A stretch of DNA of 64,000 nt, taken from Tridacna crocea. Lineage: Eukaryota; Mollusca; Bivalvia; Cardiida; Cardiidae. The translations under genes and the position numbers were made by a program. The DNA lies in NCBI GenBank assembly GCA_943736015.1, contig OX031068.1, positions 28,280,296 through 28,344,295 of the forward strand. Reading direction: 5' to 3'. Position 1 is the stretch's first letter. Each line of letters begins with the position of its first letter. Below, one piece after another: positions 1 to 9,305 of the stretch. The notes beneath the pieces were generated by a model. The model worked only from the letters and a program-made list of their open reading frames with translations. It searched no databases and was not told the origin of the DNA.

Positions 1-1040
1 GCCATTGAATTGGTTACTTACTCAGGAATTGCACCTATTGATCCTTTAAATAAGCAAAGATGATCAATGTATAGTGCAGAAATCCCAGAAAATAGTGTCA
101 CAAGTGGCTAAAAAAGACAAAAATCAAGCAAAGGGAACTAAATTTTTTTTTTATTATAATTTTTTTTTTTTCAATCCCTTCATACAGTGACGAGAAAGCC
201 AGTTACGTTGACCACTGACTTGTGTACCAGTTACCCGCCCCCGAAAACATGGAAAATCGACTTGCGACACATTTCATAGCAGACGACACCTGAAGCCTAA
301 GTTAAATATAGGGAATTTTTTTTTTCTTTTCTCTTGCTAGGACCATTGAATTGGTTATGATGACTACCATACGCGACTGTTAGGTGCTGCACATGAAATC
401 ATAAGATCGACTTTGACACTTTCGGAGGCAACCGATACCTATTGCACAAAGCAAAGAAAGGTAAAACCAAATTTTTCCGTTTTCTTTACCAGGGTCACCG
501 AAACATTGAAACGGTTTTGGTGACTGCGTGAGTCAGGAGTCTATGTTATGTTTAACCGCCGTGCAAAAATATGAAATTAAAAAAGACGCAACCGGTTGCT
601 GTTGCATGAACTTTTTTCACAAAACATTTTCTTGTTTGAAGTATAAAGAAATAGGCCAACAAAATACAGTAAGATGTAAGAATAACTAATAATTGAAATA
701 GATAAAAAAAAAAAAAAGATAGAATGGTAAAGTTGAGATTTCAAACTCTGAAAAAAGGGGTCTTGGTGTGGGTGTCTGATCCCTCTTTACCATAGAATAG
801 GCTGAAATGATCCGAAAAATAGGCCAAAAGAATACAACAAGATGTAAGAATAACTAATGATTAAAATAGATAAAAAAGATAAAAAGGCAGAGTGAAGGAT
901 TGAAACTCTGGAAAAAGAGGTCTTGGTGCAGATGTCTGATCCTTGTTGACCATAAAATAGGCCGAAATGACCCGAAAAATGACCCGAAAAATTAGCATAA
1001 AATTATAAACATTTCCTCCCCCCCCCCTCTTTTTGATCAG

Positions 1041-1227
1041 CCAATCAAATCTCGGCCCTCTCTGAAATCGTCCAATCAGGAAGGCTTTTAGGAAATCATT
1101 ACGGTATCCTATGAGCCAATCAAATCACAGCCCTCTCTGAAATCGTCCAATCAGAAAAGCCCTAAGAAATTCAGATTAGGCCCAATCAGCTAATCAAATC
1201 GCAGACACACCCCCAGGATCAGCCAAT
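1041..1227. promoter_or_regulatory. CCAAT-box cluster (six boxes in 187 bp)
   Basis: CCAAT starts at 1041, 1072, 1116, 1147, 1182 and 1223, all on the plus strand. Most sit in (A/G)(T/G/C)CCAATCA contexts that fit the NF-Y consensus. Spacings of 31, 44, 31, 35 and 41 bp follow the D duplication. Such density is typical of promoters of housekeeping and cell-cycle genes. A TATAAA (1004-1009) with TTTATAAT on the other strand lies just beyond the poly-C, so a minus-strand or bidirectional promoter is also possible. Activity is inferred from sequence only. Confidence 0.45.
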
Positions 1228-1244
1228 CACAAAGCTTTAAGCAA

Positions 1245-1272
1245 TTTGAAATGGCGCTCGAAAATATCGATA
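1245..1272 (+). promoter_or_regulatory. E2F-like and DRE-like motifs with an ATG in good Kozak context
   Basis: The last CCAAT is followed by tttgaaATGGcgctc and then TATCGATA (1265-1272), the Drosophila DREF-type element. AATGGCGC resembles an E2F site. The ATG at 1251 has G at -3 and +4 but opens only a 10-codon frame ending in TGA. CCAAT boxes usually lie 60-100 bp before a start site, so transcription, if any, would more likely begin downstream of this ATG. Confidence 0.35.
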
Positions 1273-1423
1273 GAAAACATTGAGCAAAAATCGGCATTAA
1301 AGTGGATTTTAAGTCTTCTTTGAAAGCTTTTATGCAGTCCTAGGCAAACTGCAATGCCTGAACCATCCACACATGCCAGATTTCACTGACAATGGGCGCA
1401 AATTTAAGAAAACGGGGTGGCAG

Positions 1424-1442
1424 AAGACCTTGTTTTGGTCTT
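1424..1442. other. 6-bp hairpin and adjacent 8-bp tandem in block E
   Basis: AAGACC and GGTCTT flank a 7-nt loop (ttgtttt). Twelve bases after it, tgcaagag is repeated twice in tandem (1454-1469). Both lie in block E and look unchanged in nearly all units; U20, U24 and U28 have one T-to-C in the tandem. Confidence 0.6.
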
Positions 1443-1536
1443 TTCAAGCACCTTGCAAGAGTGCAAGAGTAGCTTCCCCTGATTCCTATATCCCTTGATT
1501 CGATTCGCTTTTCTAATTCATGCCATGCTGTACATT

Positions 1537-1612
1537 GATACTTTGAAGATGATCAAAGTACAGTGTAGAAACCCAGAAAAATAATGTCACAAGTGGCCAA
1601 AAAAAGACTGAA
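1537..1612 (+). repeat. Internal block B1 (first copy of B)
   Basis: Runs from gatactttgaag to aaaaaagactg. It is a diverged copy of B2 (1923-2033); both contain gatgatcaa, cagaa(a)cccagaaaa-type sequence and gtcacaagtggc. Present in every unit just upstream of the AATAAA pair. Confidence 0.8.
1539..1560. other. Perfect 8-bp inverted repeat (hairpin) in B1
   Basis: TACTTTGA and TCAAAGTA flank a 6-nt loop (agatga). Repeated in every unit without stem changes that I noticed. It could form a cruciform or an RNA hairpin; no function is implied. Confidence 0.75.
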
Positions 1613-1644
1613 AGCTCTCAGTAGCAACTCTTTCCTATTGCATA

Positions 1645-1678
1645 AATAAAACTCCTACCCATTGCATGCATAAATAAA
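1645..1678 (+). promoter_or_regulatory. Tandem AATAAA polyadenylation-type signals
   Basis: AATAAA occurs at 1645-1650 and 1673-1678 inside a short duplication (attgcataaataaaac, then attgcatgcataaataaaac). T-rich sequence follows at about 1691-1709, like a downstream U-rich element. The arrangement recurs in every unit. In AT-rich DNA AATAAA is common by chance, so use as a 3' end is inferred. Confidence 0.4.
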
Positions 1679-1707
1679 ACAGAGGGAACCTTTATTTTTT
1701 TATTTTT

Positions 1708-1900
1708 TTCAATCTCTGTTTACTGTGACAAGAAACCCAGTTACGTTGACTACCATCTCATAGGTGCCAGATGCTCTCCTGCGAAAACATGAAAAATCGA
1801 CTTGCGGCACATTCCGTAGCAGACAACACCTGTTGCCTAAATCAAATATAGAGATTTTTTTCCGCCCCTTTTCTATTACTAGGGCCATTGAATTGGTTAC
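1708..1900 (+). repeat. Internal block A1
   Basis: Runs from tttcaatctctg to ccattgaattggttac. It is paralogous to A2 (2051-2239), sharing cagttacgttgac, gaaaacatg, aaaatcgacttgcg, catagcagac-type sequence and ccattgaattggtta. The unit anchor at 1764 lies within it. Confidence 0.85.
1855..1882 (+). other. Splice-acceptor-like pyrimidine tract ending in AG (A1)
   Basis: A T/C-rich tract ends in tattactag followed by gg, resembling a eukaryotic 3' splice site. Homologous tracts end at 2221 (A2) and 2373 (A3). No transcript evidence is available. Confidence 0.3.
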
Positions 1901-1919
1901 TTACTCAGGAATTGCACCT

Positions 1920-1951
1920 ATTGATCCTTTAAATAAGCAAAGATGATCAAT
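1920..1951. other. Hairpin in B2 (7-bp plus 4-bp stem)
   Basis: ATTGATC and GATCAAT form an outer 7-bp stem. Inside it CTTT pairs with AAAG around an 8-nt loop, leaving an AT bulge. It sits at the position homologous to the B1 hairpin although the sequences differ. Outer arms are intact in most units; in U26 a T-to-C hits the inner arm. Confidence 0.6.
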
Positions 1952-2033
1952 GTATAGTGCAGAAATCCCAGAAAATAGTGTCACAAGTGGCTAAAAAAGA
2001 CAAAAATCAAGCAAAGGGAACTAAATTTTTTTT
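1923..2033 (+). repeat. Internal block B2 (second copy of B)
   Basis: Diverged copy of B1. It is followed by a T tract, attataa and a second T tract (2026-2052) whose lengths vary among units. Confidence 0.8.
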
Positions 2034-2052
2034 TATTATAATTTTTTTTTTT
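2026..2052. repeat. Double T tract around attataa, length-variable
   Basis: Nine T, attataa, then eleven T in U1. Tract lengths differ from unit to unit and are occasionally interrupted (C in U4, U17 and U31; A in U24; G in U28). Homopolymer counts here are also where sequencing error would concentrate. Confidence 0.85.
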
Positions 2053-2239
2053 CAATCCCTTCATACAGTGACGAGAAAGCCAGTTACGTTGACCACTGAC
2101 TTGTGTACCAGTTACCCGCCCCCGAAAACATGGAAAATCGACTTGCGACACATTTCATAGCAGACGACACCTGAAGCCTAAGTTAAATATAGGGAATTTT
2201 TTTTTTCTTTTCTCTTGCTAGGACCATTGAATTGGTTAT
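2051..2239 (+). repeat. Internal block A2
   Basis: Second copy of A, with gtgacgagaaagccag in place of gtgacaagaaacccag and a splice-acceptor-like tract ending cttgctag at 2221. It holds many of the variants that separate unit types (gtAcc/gtCcc, tacC/tacG, acC/acG). Confidence 0.85.
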
Positions 2240-2406
2240 GATGACTACCATACGCGACTGTTAGGTGCTGCACATGAAATCATAAGATCGACTTTGACAC
2301 TTTCGGAGGCAACCGATACCTATTGCACAAAGCAAAGAAAGGTAAAACCAAATTTTTCCGTTTTCTTTACCAGGGTCACCGAAACATTGAAACGGTTTTG
2401 GTGACT
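2240..2406 (+). repeat. Internal block A3 (diverged third copy of A)
   Basis: Shares gatgactaccat, taggtgctg, acatgaaa, atcgacttt and a pyrimidine tract ending in accag (2373), then tcaccgaaacattgaaacggtt, with A1 and A2, but is clearly more diverged. It also holds aaaggtaaaac, similar to a splice donor. U18 and U22 have lost most of it. Confidence 0.65.
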
Positions 2407-2530
2407 GCGTGAGTCAGGAGTCTATGTTATGTTTAACCGCCGTGCAAAAATATGAAATTAAAAAAGACGCAACCGGTTGCTGTTGCATGAACTTTTTTCA
2501 CAAAACATTTTCTTGTTTGAAGTATAAAGA

Positions 2531-2701
2531 AATAGGCCAACAAAATACAGTAAGATGTAAGAATAACTAATAATTGAAATAGATAAAAAAAAAAAAAAAA
2601 AGATAGAATGGTAAAGTTGAGATTTCAAACTCTGAAAAAAGGGGTCTTGGTGTGGGTGTCTGATCCCTCTTTACCATAGAATAGGCTGAAATGATCCGAA
2701 A
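2531..2701 (+). repeat. Internal block C1 with poly-A tract
   Basis: Starts aataggccaa and is paralogous to C2: shared are taagatgtaagaataacta, atagataaaa, gaaactctg-type sequence, ggtcttggtg, tgtctgatcc and accataaaatagg-type ends. It holds a poly-A tract (2585-2601 in U1) that varies from about 9 to 19 A, with a T interruption in U6, U9, U10, U12, U13 and U15-U17. Confidence 0.85.
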
Positions 2702-2839
2702 AATAGGCCAAAAGAATACAACAAGATGTAAGAATAACTAATGATTAAAATAGATAAAAAAGATAAAAAGGCAGAGTGAAGGATTGAAACTCTGGAAAAA
2801 GAGGTCTTGGTGCAGATGTCTGATCCTTGTTGACCATAA
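2702..2839 (+). repeat. Internal block C2
   Basis: Second copy of C, beginning aataggccaaaag. A truncated third start (aataggccg at 2840) runs into two tandem 12-bp copies of aaatgacccgaa; U20, U24 and U28 keep only one copy. Confidence 0.85.
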
Positions 2840-2901
2840 AATAGGCCGAAATGACCCGAAAAATGACCCGAAAAATTAGCATAAAATTATAAACATTTCC
2901 T

Positions 2902-2913
2902 CCCCCCCCCCCC
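2902..2913. repeat. Poly-C tract, length-variable
   Basis: Twelve C in U1; other units have about 6-14 C, with an A interruption in U7, U18 and U22 and a T interruption in U23. It lies between a TATAAA/TTTATAAT sequence and the CCAAT cluster. Confidence 0.85.
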
Positions 2914-2920
2914 TCTTTTT

Positions 2921-3113
2921 GATCAGCCGATCAAATCTCGGCCCTCTCTGAAATCGTCCAATCAGGAAGGCTTTTAGGAAATCATTACGGTATCCTATGA
3001 GCCAATCAAATCACAGCCCTCTCTGAAATCGTCCAATCAGAAAAGCCCTAAGAAATTCAGATTAGGCCCAATCAGCTAATCAAATCGCAGACACACCCCC
3101 AGGATCAGCCAAT
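2921..3113. repeat. Internal block D (75-bp tandem with CCAAT boxes)
   Basis: Two copies of a 75-bp repeat start at 2926 and 3001; each has gcc[a/g]atcaaatc, gccctctctgaaatcg and tccaatcag. Partial related sequence continues to 3113. U1 has CCAAT at 2958, 3002, 3033, 3068 and 3109; the would-be first box reads CCGAT. Confidence 0.85.
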
Positions 3114-3649
3114 CACAAAGCTTTAAGCAATTTAAAATGGCGCTCGAAAATATCGATAGAAAACATTGAGCAAAAATCGGCATTAAAGTGGATTTTAAGT
3201 CTTCTTTGAAAGCTTTTATGCAGTCCTAGGCAAACTGCAATGCCTGAACCATCCACACATGCCAGATTTCACTGACAATGTGCGCAAATTTAAGAAAACG
3301 GGGTGGCAGAAGACCTTGTTTTGGTCTTTTCAAGCACCTTGCAAGAGTGCAAGAGTAGCTTCCCCTGATTCCTATATCCCTTGATTCGATTCGCTTTTCT
3401 AATTCATGCCATGCTGTACATTGATACTTTGAAGATGATCAAAGTACAGTGTAGAAACCCAGAAAAATAATGTCACAAGTGGCCAAAAAAAGACTGAAAG
3501 CTCTCAGTAGCAATTCTTTCCTATTGCATAAATAAAACTCCTACCCATTGCATGCATAAATAAAACAGAGGGAACCTTTATTTTTTTATTTTTTTCAATC
3601 TCTGTTTACGGTGACAAGAAACCCAGTTACGTTGACTACCATCTCGTAG

Positions 3650-5536
3650 GTGCCAGATACTCTCCTGCGAAAACATGAAAAATCAACTTGCGGCACATTC
3701 CGTAGCAGACGACACCTGTTGCCTAAATCAAATATAGAGATTTTTTTCCGCCCCTTTTCTATTACTAGGGTCATTGAATTGGTTACTAACTCAGGAATTG
3801 TACCTATTGATCCTTTAAATAAGCAAAGATGATCAATGTATAGTGCAGAAATCCCAGAAAATAGTGTCACAAGTGGCTAAAAAAGACAAAAATCAAGCAA
3901 AGGGAACTAAATTTTTTTTTTATTATAATTTTTTTTTTTCAATCCCTTCATACAGTGACGAGAAAGCCAGTTACGTTGACCACTGACTTGTGTCCCAGTT
4001 ACGCGCCCCCGAAAACATGGAAAATCGACTTGCGACACATTTCATAGCAGACAACACGTGAAGCCTAAGTTAAATATAGGGATTTTTTTTTTTCTTTTCT
4101 CTTGCTAGGACCATTGAATTGGTTATGATGACTACCATACGCGACTGTTAGGTGCTGCACATGAAATCATAAGATCGACTTTGACACTTTCGGAGGCAAC
4201 CGATACCTATTGCACAAAGCAAAGAAAGGTAAAACCAAATTTTTCCGTTTTCTTTACCAGGGTCACCGAAACATTGAAACGGTTTTGGTGACTGCGTGAG
4301 TCAGGAGTCTATGTTATGTTTAACCGCCGTGCAAAAATATGAAATTAAAAAAGACGCAACCGGTTGCTGTTGCATGAACTTTTTTCACAAAACATTTTCT
4401 TGTTTGAAGTATAAAGAAATAGGCCAACAAAATACAGTAAGATGTAAGAATAACTAATAATTGAAATAGATAAAAAAAAAAAAAAAGATAGAATGGTAAA
4501 GTTGAGATTTCAAACTCTGAAAAAAGGGGTCTTGGTGTGGGTGTCTGATCCCTCTTTACCATAGAATAGGCTGAAATGATCCGAAAAATAGGCCAAAAGA
4601 ATACAACAAGATGTAAGAATAACTAATGATTAAAATAGATAAAAAAGATAAAAAGGCAGAGTGAAGGATTGAAACTCTGGAAAAAGAGGTCTTGGTGCAG
4701 ATGTCTGATCCTTGTTGACCATAAAATAGGCCGAAATGACCCGAAAAATGACCCGAAAAATTAGCATAAAATTATAAACATTTCCTCCCCCCCCCCCCCC
4801 TCTTTTTGATCAGCCCATCAAATCTCGGCCCTCTCTGAAATCGTCCAATCAGGAAGGCTTTTAGGAAATCATTACGGTATCCTATGAGCCAATCAAATCA
4901 CAGCCCTCTCTGAAATCGTCCAATCAGAAAAGCCCTAAGAAATTCAGATTAGGCCCAATCAGCTAATCAAATCGCAGACACACCCCCAGGATCAGCCAGT
5001 CACAAAGCTTTAAGCAATTTGAAATGGCGCTCGAAAATATCGATAGAAAACATTGAGCAAAAATCGGCATTAAAGTGGATTTTAAGTCTTCTTTGAAAGC
5101 TTTTATGCAGTCCTAGGCAAACTGCAATGCCTGAACCATCCACACATGCCAGATTTCACTGACAATGGGCGCAAATTTAAGAAAACGGGGTGGCAGAAGA
5201 CCTTGTTTTGGTCTTTTCAAGCACCTTGCAAGAGTGCAAGAGTAGCTTCCCCTGATTCCTATATCCCTTGATTCGATTCGCTTTTCTAATTCATGCCATG
5301 CTGTACATTGATACTTTGAAGATGATCAAAGTACAGTGTAGAAACCCAGAAAAATAATGTCACAAGTGGCCAAAAAAAGACTGAAAGCTCTCAGTAGCAA
5401 CTCTTTCCTATTGCATAAATAAAACTCCTACCCATTGCATGCATAAATAAAACAGAGGGAACCTTTATTTTTTTATTTTTTTCAATCTCTGTTTACGGTG
5501 ACAAGAAACCCAGTTACGTTGACTACCATCTCGTAG
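3650..5536. repeat. Unit U2 (1887 bp, N type, dimer slot 2)
   Basis: N type with gtCcc/tacGcg and acGtgaag. With U4 it shares atcAactt, gggTcattg and gacAacacg. Uniquely it has ccCatc at the first CCAAT position and ccaGtcac at the last, so two of six CCAAT boxes are broken. The poly-C tract is long. Confidence 0.95.
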
Positions 5537-7421
5537 GTGCCAGATACTCTCCTGCGAAAACATGAAAAATCGACTTGCAGCACATTCCGTAGCAGACAAC
5601 ACCTGTTGCCTAAATCAAATATAGAGATTTTTTTCCGCCCCTTTTCTATTACTAGGGCCATTGAATTGGTTACTTACTCAGGAATTGCACCTATTGATCC
5701 TTTAAATAAGCAAAGATGATCAATGTATAGTGCAGAAATCCCAGAAAATAGTGTCACAAGTGGCTAAAAAAGACAAAAATCAAGCAAAGGGAACTAAATT
5801 TTTTTTTATTATAATTTTTTTTTTTCAATCCCTTCATACAGTGACGAGAAAGCCAGTTACGTTGACCACTGACTTGTGTACCAGTTACCCGCCCCCGAAA
5901 ACATGGAAAATCGACTTGCGACACATTTCATAGCAGACGACACCTGAAGCCTAAGTTAAATATAGGGAATTTTTTTTTTCTTTTCTCTTGCTAGGACCAT
6001 TGAATTGGTTATGATGACTACCATACGCGACTGTTAGGTGCTGCACATGAAATCATAAGATCGACTTTGACACTTTCGGAGGCAACCGATACCTATTGCA
6101 CAAAGCAAAGAAAGGTAAAACCAAATTTTTCCGTTTTCTTTACCAGGGTCACCGAAACATTGAAACGGTTTTGGTGACTGCGTGAGTCAGGAGTCTATGT
6201 TATGTTTAACCGCCGTGCAAAAATATGAAATTAAAAAAGACGCAACCGGTTGCTGTTGCATGAACTTTTTTCACAAAACATTTTCTTGTTTGAAGTATAA
6301 AGAAATAGGCCAACAAAATACAGTAAGATGTAAGAATAACTAATAATTGAAATAGATAAAAAAAAAAAAAAAAAGATAGAATGGTAAAGTTGAGATTTCA
6401 AACTCTGAAAAAAGGGGTCTTGGTGTGGGTGTCTGATCCCTCTTTACCATAGAATAGGCTGAAATGATCCGAAAAATAGGCCAAAAGAATACAACAAGAT
6501 GTAAGAATAACTAATGATTAAAATAGATAAAAAAGATAAAAAGGCAGAGTGAAGGATTGAAACTCTGGAAAAAGAGGTCTTGGTGCAGATGTCTGATCCT
6601 TGTTGACCATAAAATAGGCCGAAATGACCCGAAAAATGACCCGAAAAATTAGCATAAAATTATAAACATTTCCTCCCCCCCCCCCTCTTTTTGATCAGCC
6701 GATCAAATCTCGGCCCTCTCTGAAATCGTCCAATCAGGAAGGCTTTTAGGAAATCATTACGGTATCCTATGAGCCAATCAAATCACAGCCCTCTCTGAAA
6801 TCGTCCAATCAGAAAAGCCCTAAGAAATTCAGATTAGGCCCAATCAGCTAATCAAATCGCAGACACACCCCCAGGATCAGCCAATCACAAAGCTTTAAGC
6901 AATTTAAAATGGCGCTCGAAAATATCGATAGAAAACATTGAGCAAAAATCGGCATTAAAGTGGATTTTAAGTCTTCTTTGAAAGCTTTTATGCAGTCCTA
7001 GGCAAACTGCAATGCCTGAACCATCCACACATGCCAGATTTCACTGACAATGTGCGCAAATTTAAGAAAACGGGGTGGCAGAAGACCTTGTTTTGGTCTT
7101 TTCAAGCACCTTGCAAGAGTGCAAGAGTAGCTTCCCCTGATTCCTATATCCCTTGATTCGATTCGCTTTTCTAATTCATGCCATGCTGTACATTGATACT
7201 TTGAAGATGATCAAAGTACAGTGTAGAAACCCAGAAAAATAATGTCACAAGTGGCCAAAAAAAGACTGAAAGCTCTCAGTAGCAATTCTTTCCTATTGCA
7301 TAAATAAAACTCCTACCCATTGCATGCATAAATAAAACAGAGGGAACCTTTATTTTTTTATTTTTTTCAATCTCTGTTTACGGTGACAAGAAACCCAGTT
7401 ACGTTGACTACCATCTCGTAG
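5537..7421. repeat. Unit U3 (1885 bp, Y type, dimer slot 1)
   Basis: Close copy of U1 (tttAaaatgg, aatgTgcgc, caaTtcttt). It differs near the anchor by gcAgcac at 5579, a CpG-to-CpA change shared only with U5. Confidence 0.95.
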
Positions 7422-9305
7422 GTGCCAGATACTCTCCTGCGAAAACATGAAAAATCAACTTGCGGCACATTCCGTAGCAGACGACACCTGTTGCCTAAAT
7501 CAAATATAGAGATTTTTTTCCGCCCCTTTTCTATTACTAGGGTCATTGAATTGGTTACTAACTCAGGAATTGTACCTATTGATCCTTTAAATAAGCAAAG
7601 ATGATCAATGTATAGTGCAGAAATCCCAGAAAATAGTGTCACAAGTGGCTAAAAAAGACAAAAATCAAGCAAAGGGAACTAAATTCTTTTTTTATTATAA
7701 TTTTTTTTTTTTCAATCCCTTCATACAGTGACGAGAAAGCCAGTTACGTTGACCACTGACTTGTGTCCCAGTTACGCGCCCCCGAAAACATGGAAAATCG
7801 ACTTGCGACACATTTCATAGCAGACAACACGTGAAGCCTAAGTTAAATATAGGGATTTTTTTTTTTCTTTTCTCTTGCTAGGACCATTGAATTGGTTATG
7901 ATGACTACCATACGCGACTGTTAGGTGCTGCACATGAAATCATAAGATCGACTTTGACACTTTCGGAGGCAACCGATACCTATTGCACAAAGCAAAGAAA
8001 GGTAAAACCAAATTTTTCCGTTTTCTTTACCAGGGTCACCGAAACATTGAAACGGTTTTGGTGACTGCGTGAGTCAGGAGTCTATGTTATGTTTAACCGC
8101 CGTGCAAAAATATGAAATTAAAAAAGACGCAACCGGTTGCTGTTGCATGAACTTTTTTCACAAAACATTTTCTTGTTTGAAGTATAAAGAAATAGGCCAA
8201 CAAAATACAGTAAGATGTAAGAATAACTAATAATTGAAATAGATAAAAAAAAAAAAAAAGATAGAATGGTAAAGTTGAGATTTCAAACTCTGAAAAAAGG
8301 GGTCTTGGTGTGGGTGTCTGATCCCTCTTTACCATAGAATAGGCTGAAATGATCCGAAAAATAGGCCAAAAGAATACAACAAGATGTAAGAATAACTAAT
8401 GATTAAAATAGATAAAAAAGATAAAAAGGCAGAGTGAAGGATTGAAACTCTGGAAAAAGAGGTCTTGGTGCAGATGTCTGATCCTTGTTGACCATAAAAT
8501 AGGCCGAAATGACCCGAAAAATGACCCGAAAAATTAGCATAAAATTATAAACATTTCCTCCCCCCCCCCTCTTTTTGATCAGCCGATCAAATCTCGGCCC
8601 TCTCTGAAATCGTCCAATCAGGAAGGCTTTTAGGAAATCATTACGGTATCCTATGAGCCAATCAAATCACAGCCCTCTCTGAAATCGTCCAATCAGAAAA
8701 GCCCTAAGAAATTCAGATTAGGCCCAATCAGCTAATCAAATCGCAGACACACCCCCAGGATCAGCCAATCACAAAGCTTTAAGCAATTTGAAATGGCGCT
8801 CGAAAATATCGATAGAAAACATTGAGCAAAAATCGGCATTAAAGTGGATTTTAAGTCTTCTTTGAAAGCTTTTATGCAGTCCTAGGCAAACTGCAATGCC
8901 TGAACCATCCACACATGCCAGATTTCACTGACAATGGGCGCAAATTTAAGAAAACGGGGTGGCAGAAGACCTTGTTTTGGTCTTTTCAAGCACCTTGCAA
9001 GAGTGCAAGAGTAGCTTCCCCTGATTCCTATATCCCTTGATTCGATTCGCTTTTCTAATTCATGCCATGCTGTACATTGATACTTTGAAGATGATCAAAG
9101 TACAGTGTAGAAACCCAGAAAAATAATGTCACAAGTGGCCAAAAAAAGACTGAAAGCTCTCAGTAGCAACTCTTTCCTATTGCATAAATAAAACTCCTAC
9201 CCATTGCATGCATAAATAAAACAGAGGGAACCTTTATTTTTTTATTTTTTTCAATCTCTGTTTACGGTGACAAGAAACCCAGTTACGTTGACTACCATCT
9301 CGTAG
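7422..9305. repeat. Unit U4 (1884 bp, N type, dimer slot 2)
   Basis: Close copy of U2, but with CCGAT rather than CCCAT at the first CCAAT position, an intact last CCAAT box and a C interrupting the first T tract after B2. Confidence 0.95.

Larger units (their letters stand above)
1..1763. repeat. Unit U0 (partial, left edge; Y type)
   Basis: This unit is cut by the window start at unit offset about +121, so block A1 is missing on the left. It is Y type, with pure poly-A, full-length C3 and CCAAT at the first box (six CCAAT boxes in all). It ends with tttacTgtg and an unusual ctcAtagg just before the next anchor; the latter is a CpG-to-CpA change. Confidence 0.95.
1764..3649. repeat. Unit U1 (1886 bp, Y type, dimer slot 1)
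   Basis: Complete unit, used here as reference for the internal blocks. It is Y type with a 17-A tract, a 12-C tract and CCGAT at the first CCAAT position. Private variants are agatGctc near the anchor and, shared with U3, tttAaaatgg and aatgTgcgc. Confidence 0.95.
1764..9305. repeat. Dimeric higher-order repeat domain (U1-U4, period ~3772 bp)
   Basis: Y and N units alternate. Private variants recur at exactly 3772 bp. U1 and U3 share tttAaaatgg (3134, 6906), aatgTgcgc (3281, 7053) and caaTtcttt. U2 and U4 share gggTcattg (3771, 7543), atcAacttg and gacAacacGtg. U5 begins like U3 (gcAgcac), so the duplication probably ran partly into it before the pattern breaks down. Confidence 0.9.

Noticed and set aside
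1460-1520. tRNA- or SINE-like pol III promoter (gattcgattcg resembles a B box)
   Set aside because: No A box at suitable spacing and no cloverleaf; the match is partial.
1860-1884. Helitron-type end (CTAG) at the end of the pyrimidine tract
   Set aside because: No hairpin precedes the CTAG and no matching 5' TC end was seen; the splice-acceptor-like reading fits as well.
1764-1946. 60-codon plus-strand frame starting at the unit anchor
   Set aside because: In most units it starts with GTG, not ATG, overlaps the 91-codon minus frame, and has no recognisable motif.
1957-2160. 67-68 codon plus-strand frame with a phenylalanine run
   Set aside because: It runs through the variable double T tract, so the frame is lost in most units.
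3595-3870. 91-codon minus-strand frame recurring in N-type units
   Set aside because: It needs a GTG start, and a single A/T difference at unit offset +139 turns its leucine TTA into a TAA stop in all Y units. It lies across blocks A1 and B2 with no recognisable domain. Its recurrence reflects unit copying, not selection.
4320-4562. 80-codon minus-strand frame with a long hydrophobic stretch, ATG start
   Set aside because: The hydrophobic run is the translation of a poly-A/T-rich tract. The frame is intact in 11 of 34 units, the one-third expected if poly-A length varies without regard to frame. The start context is weak.
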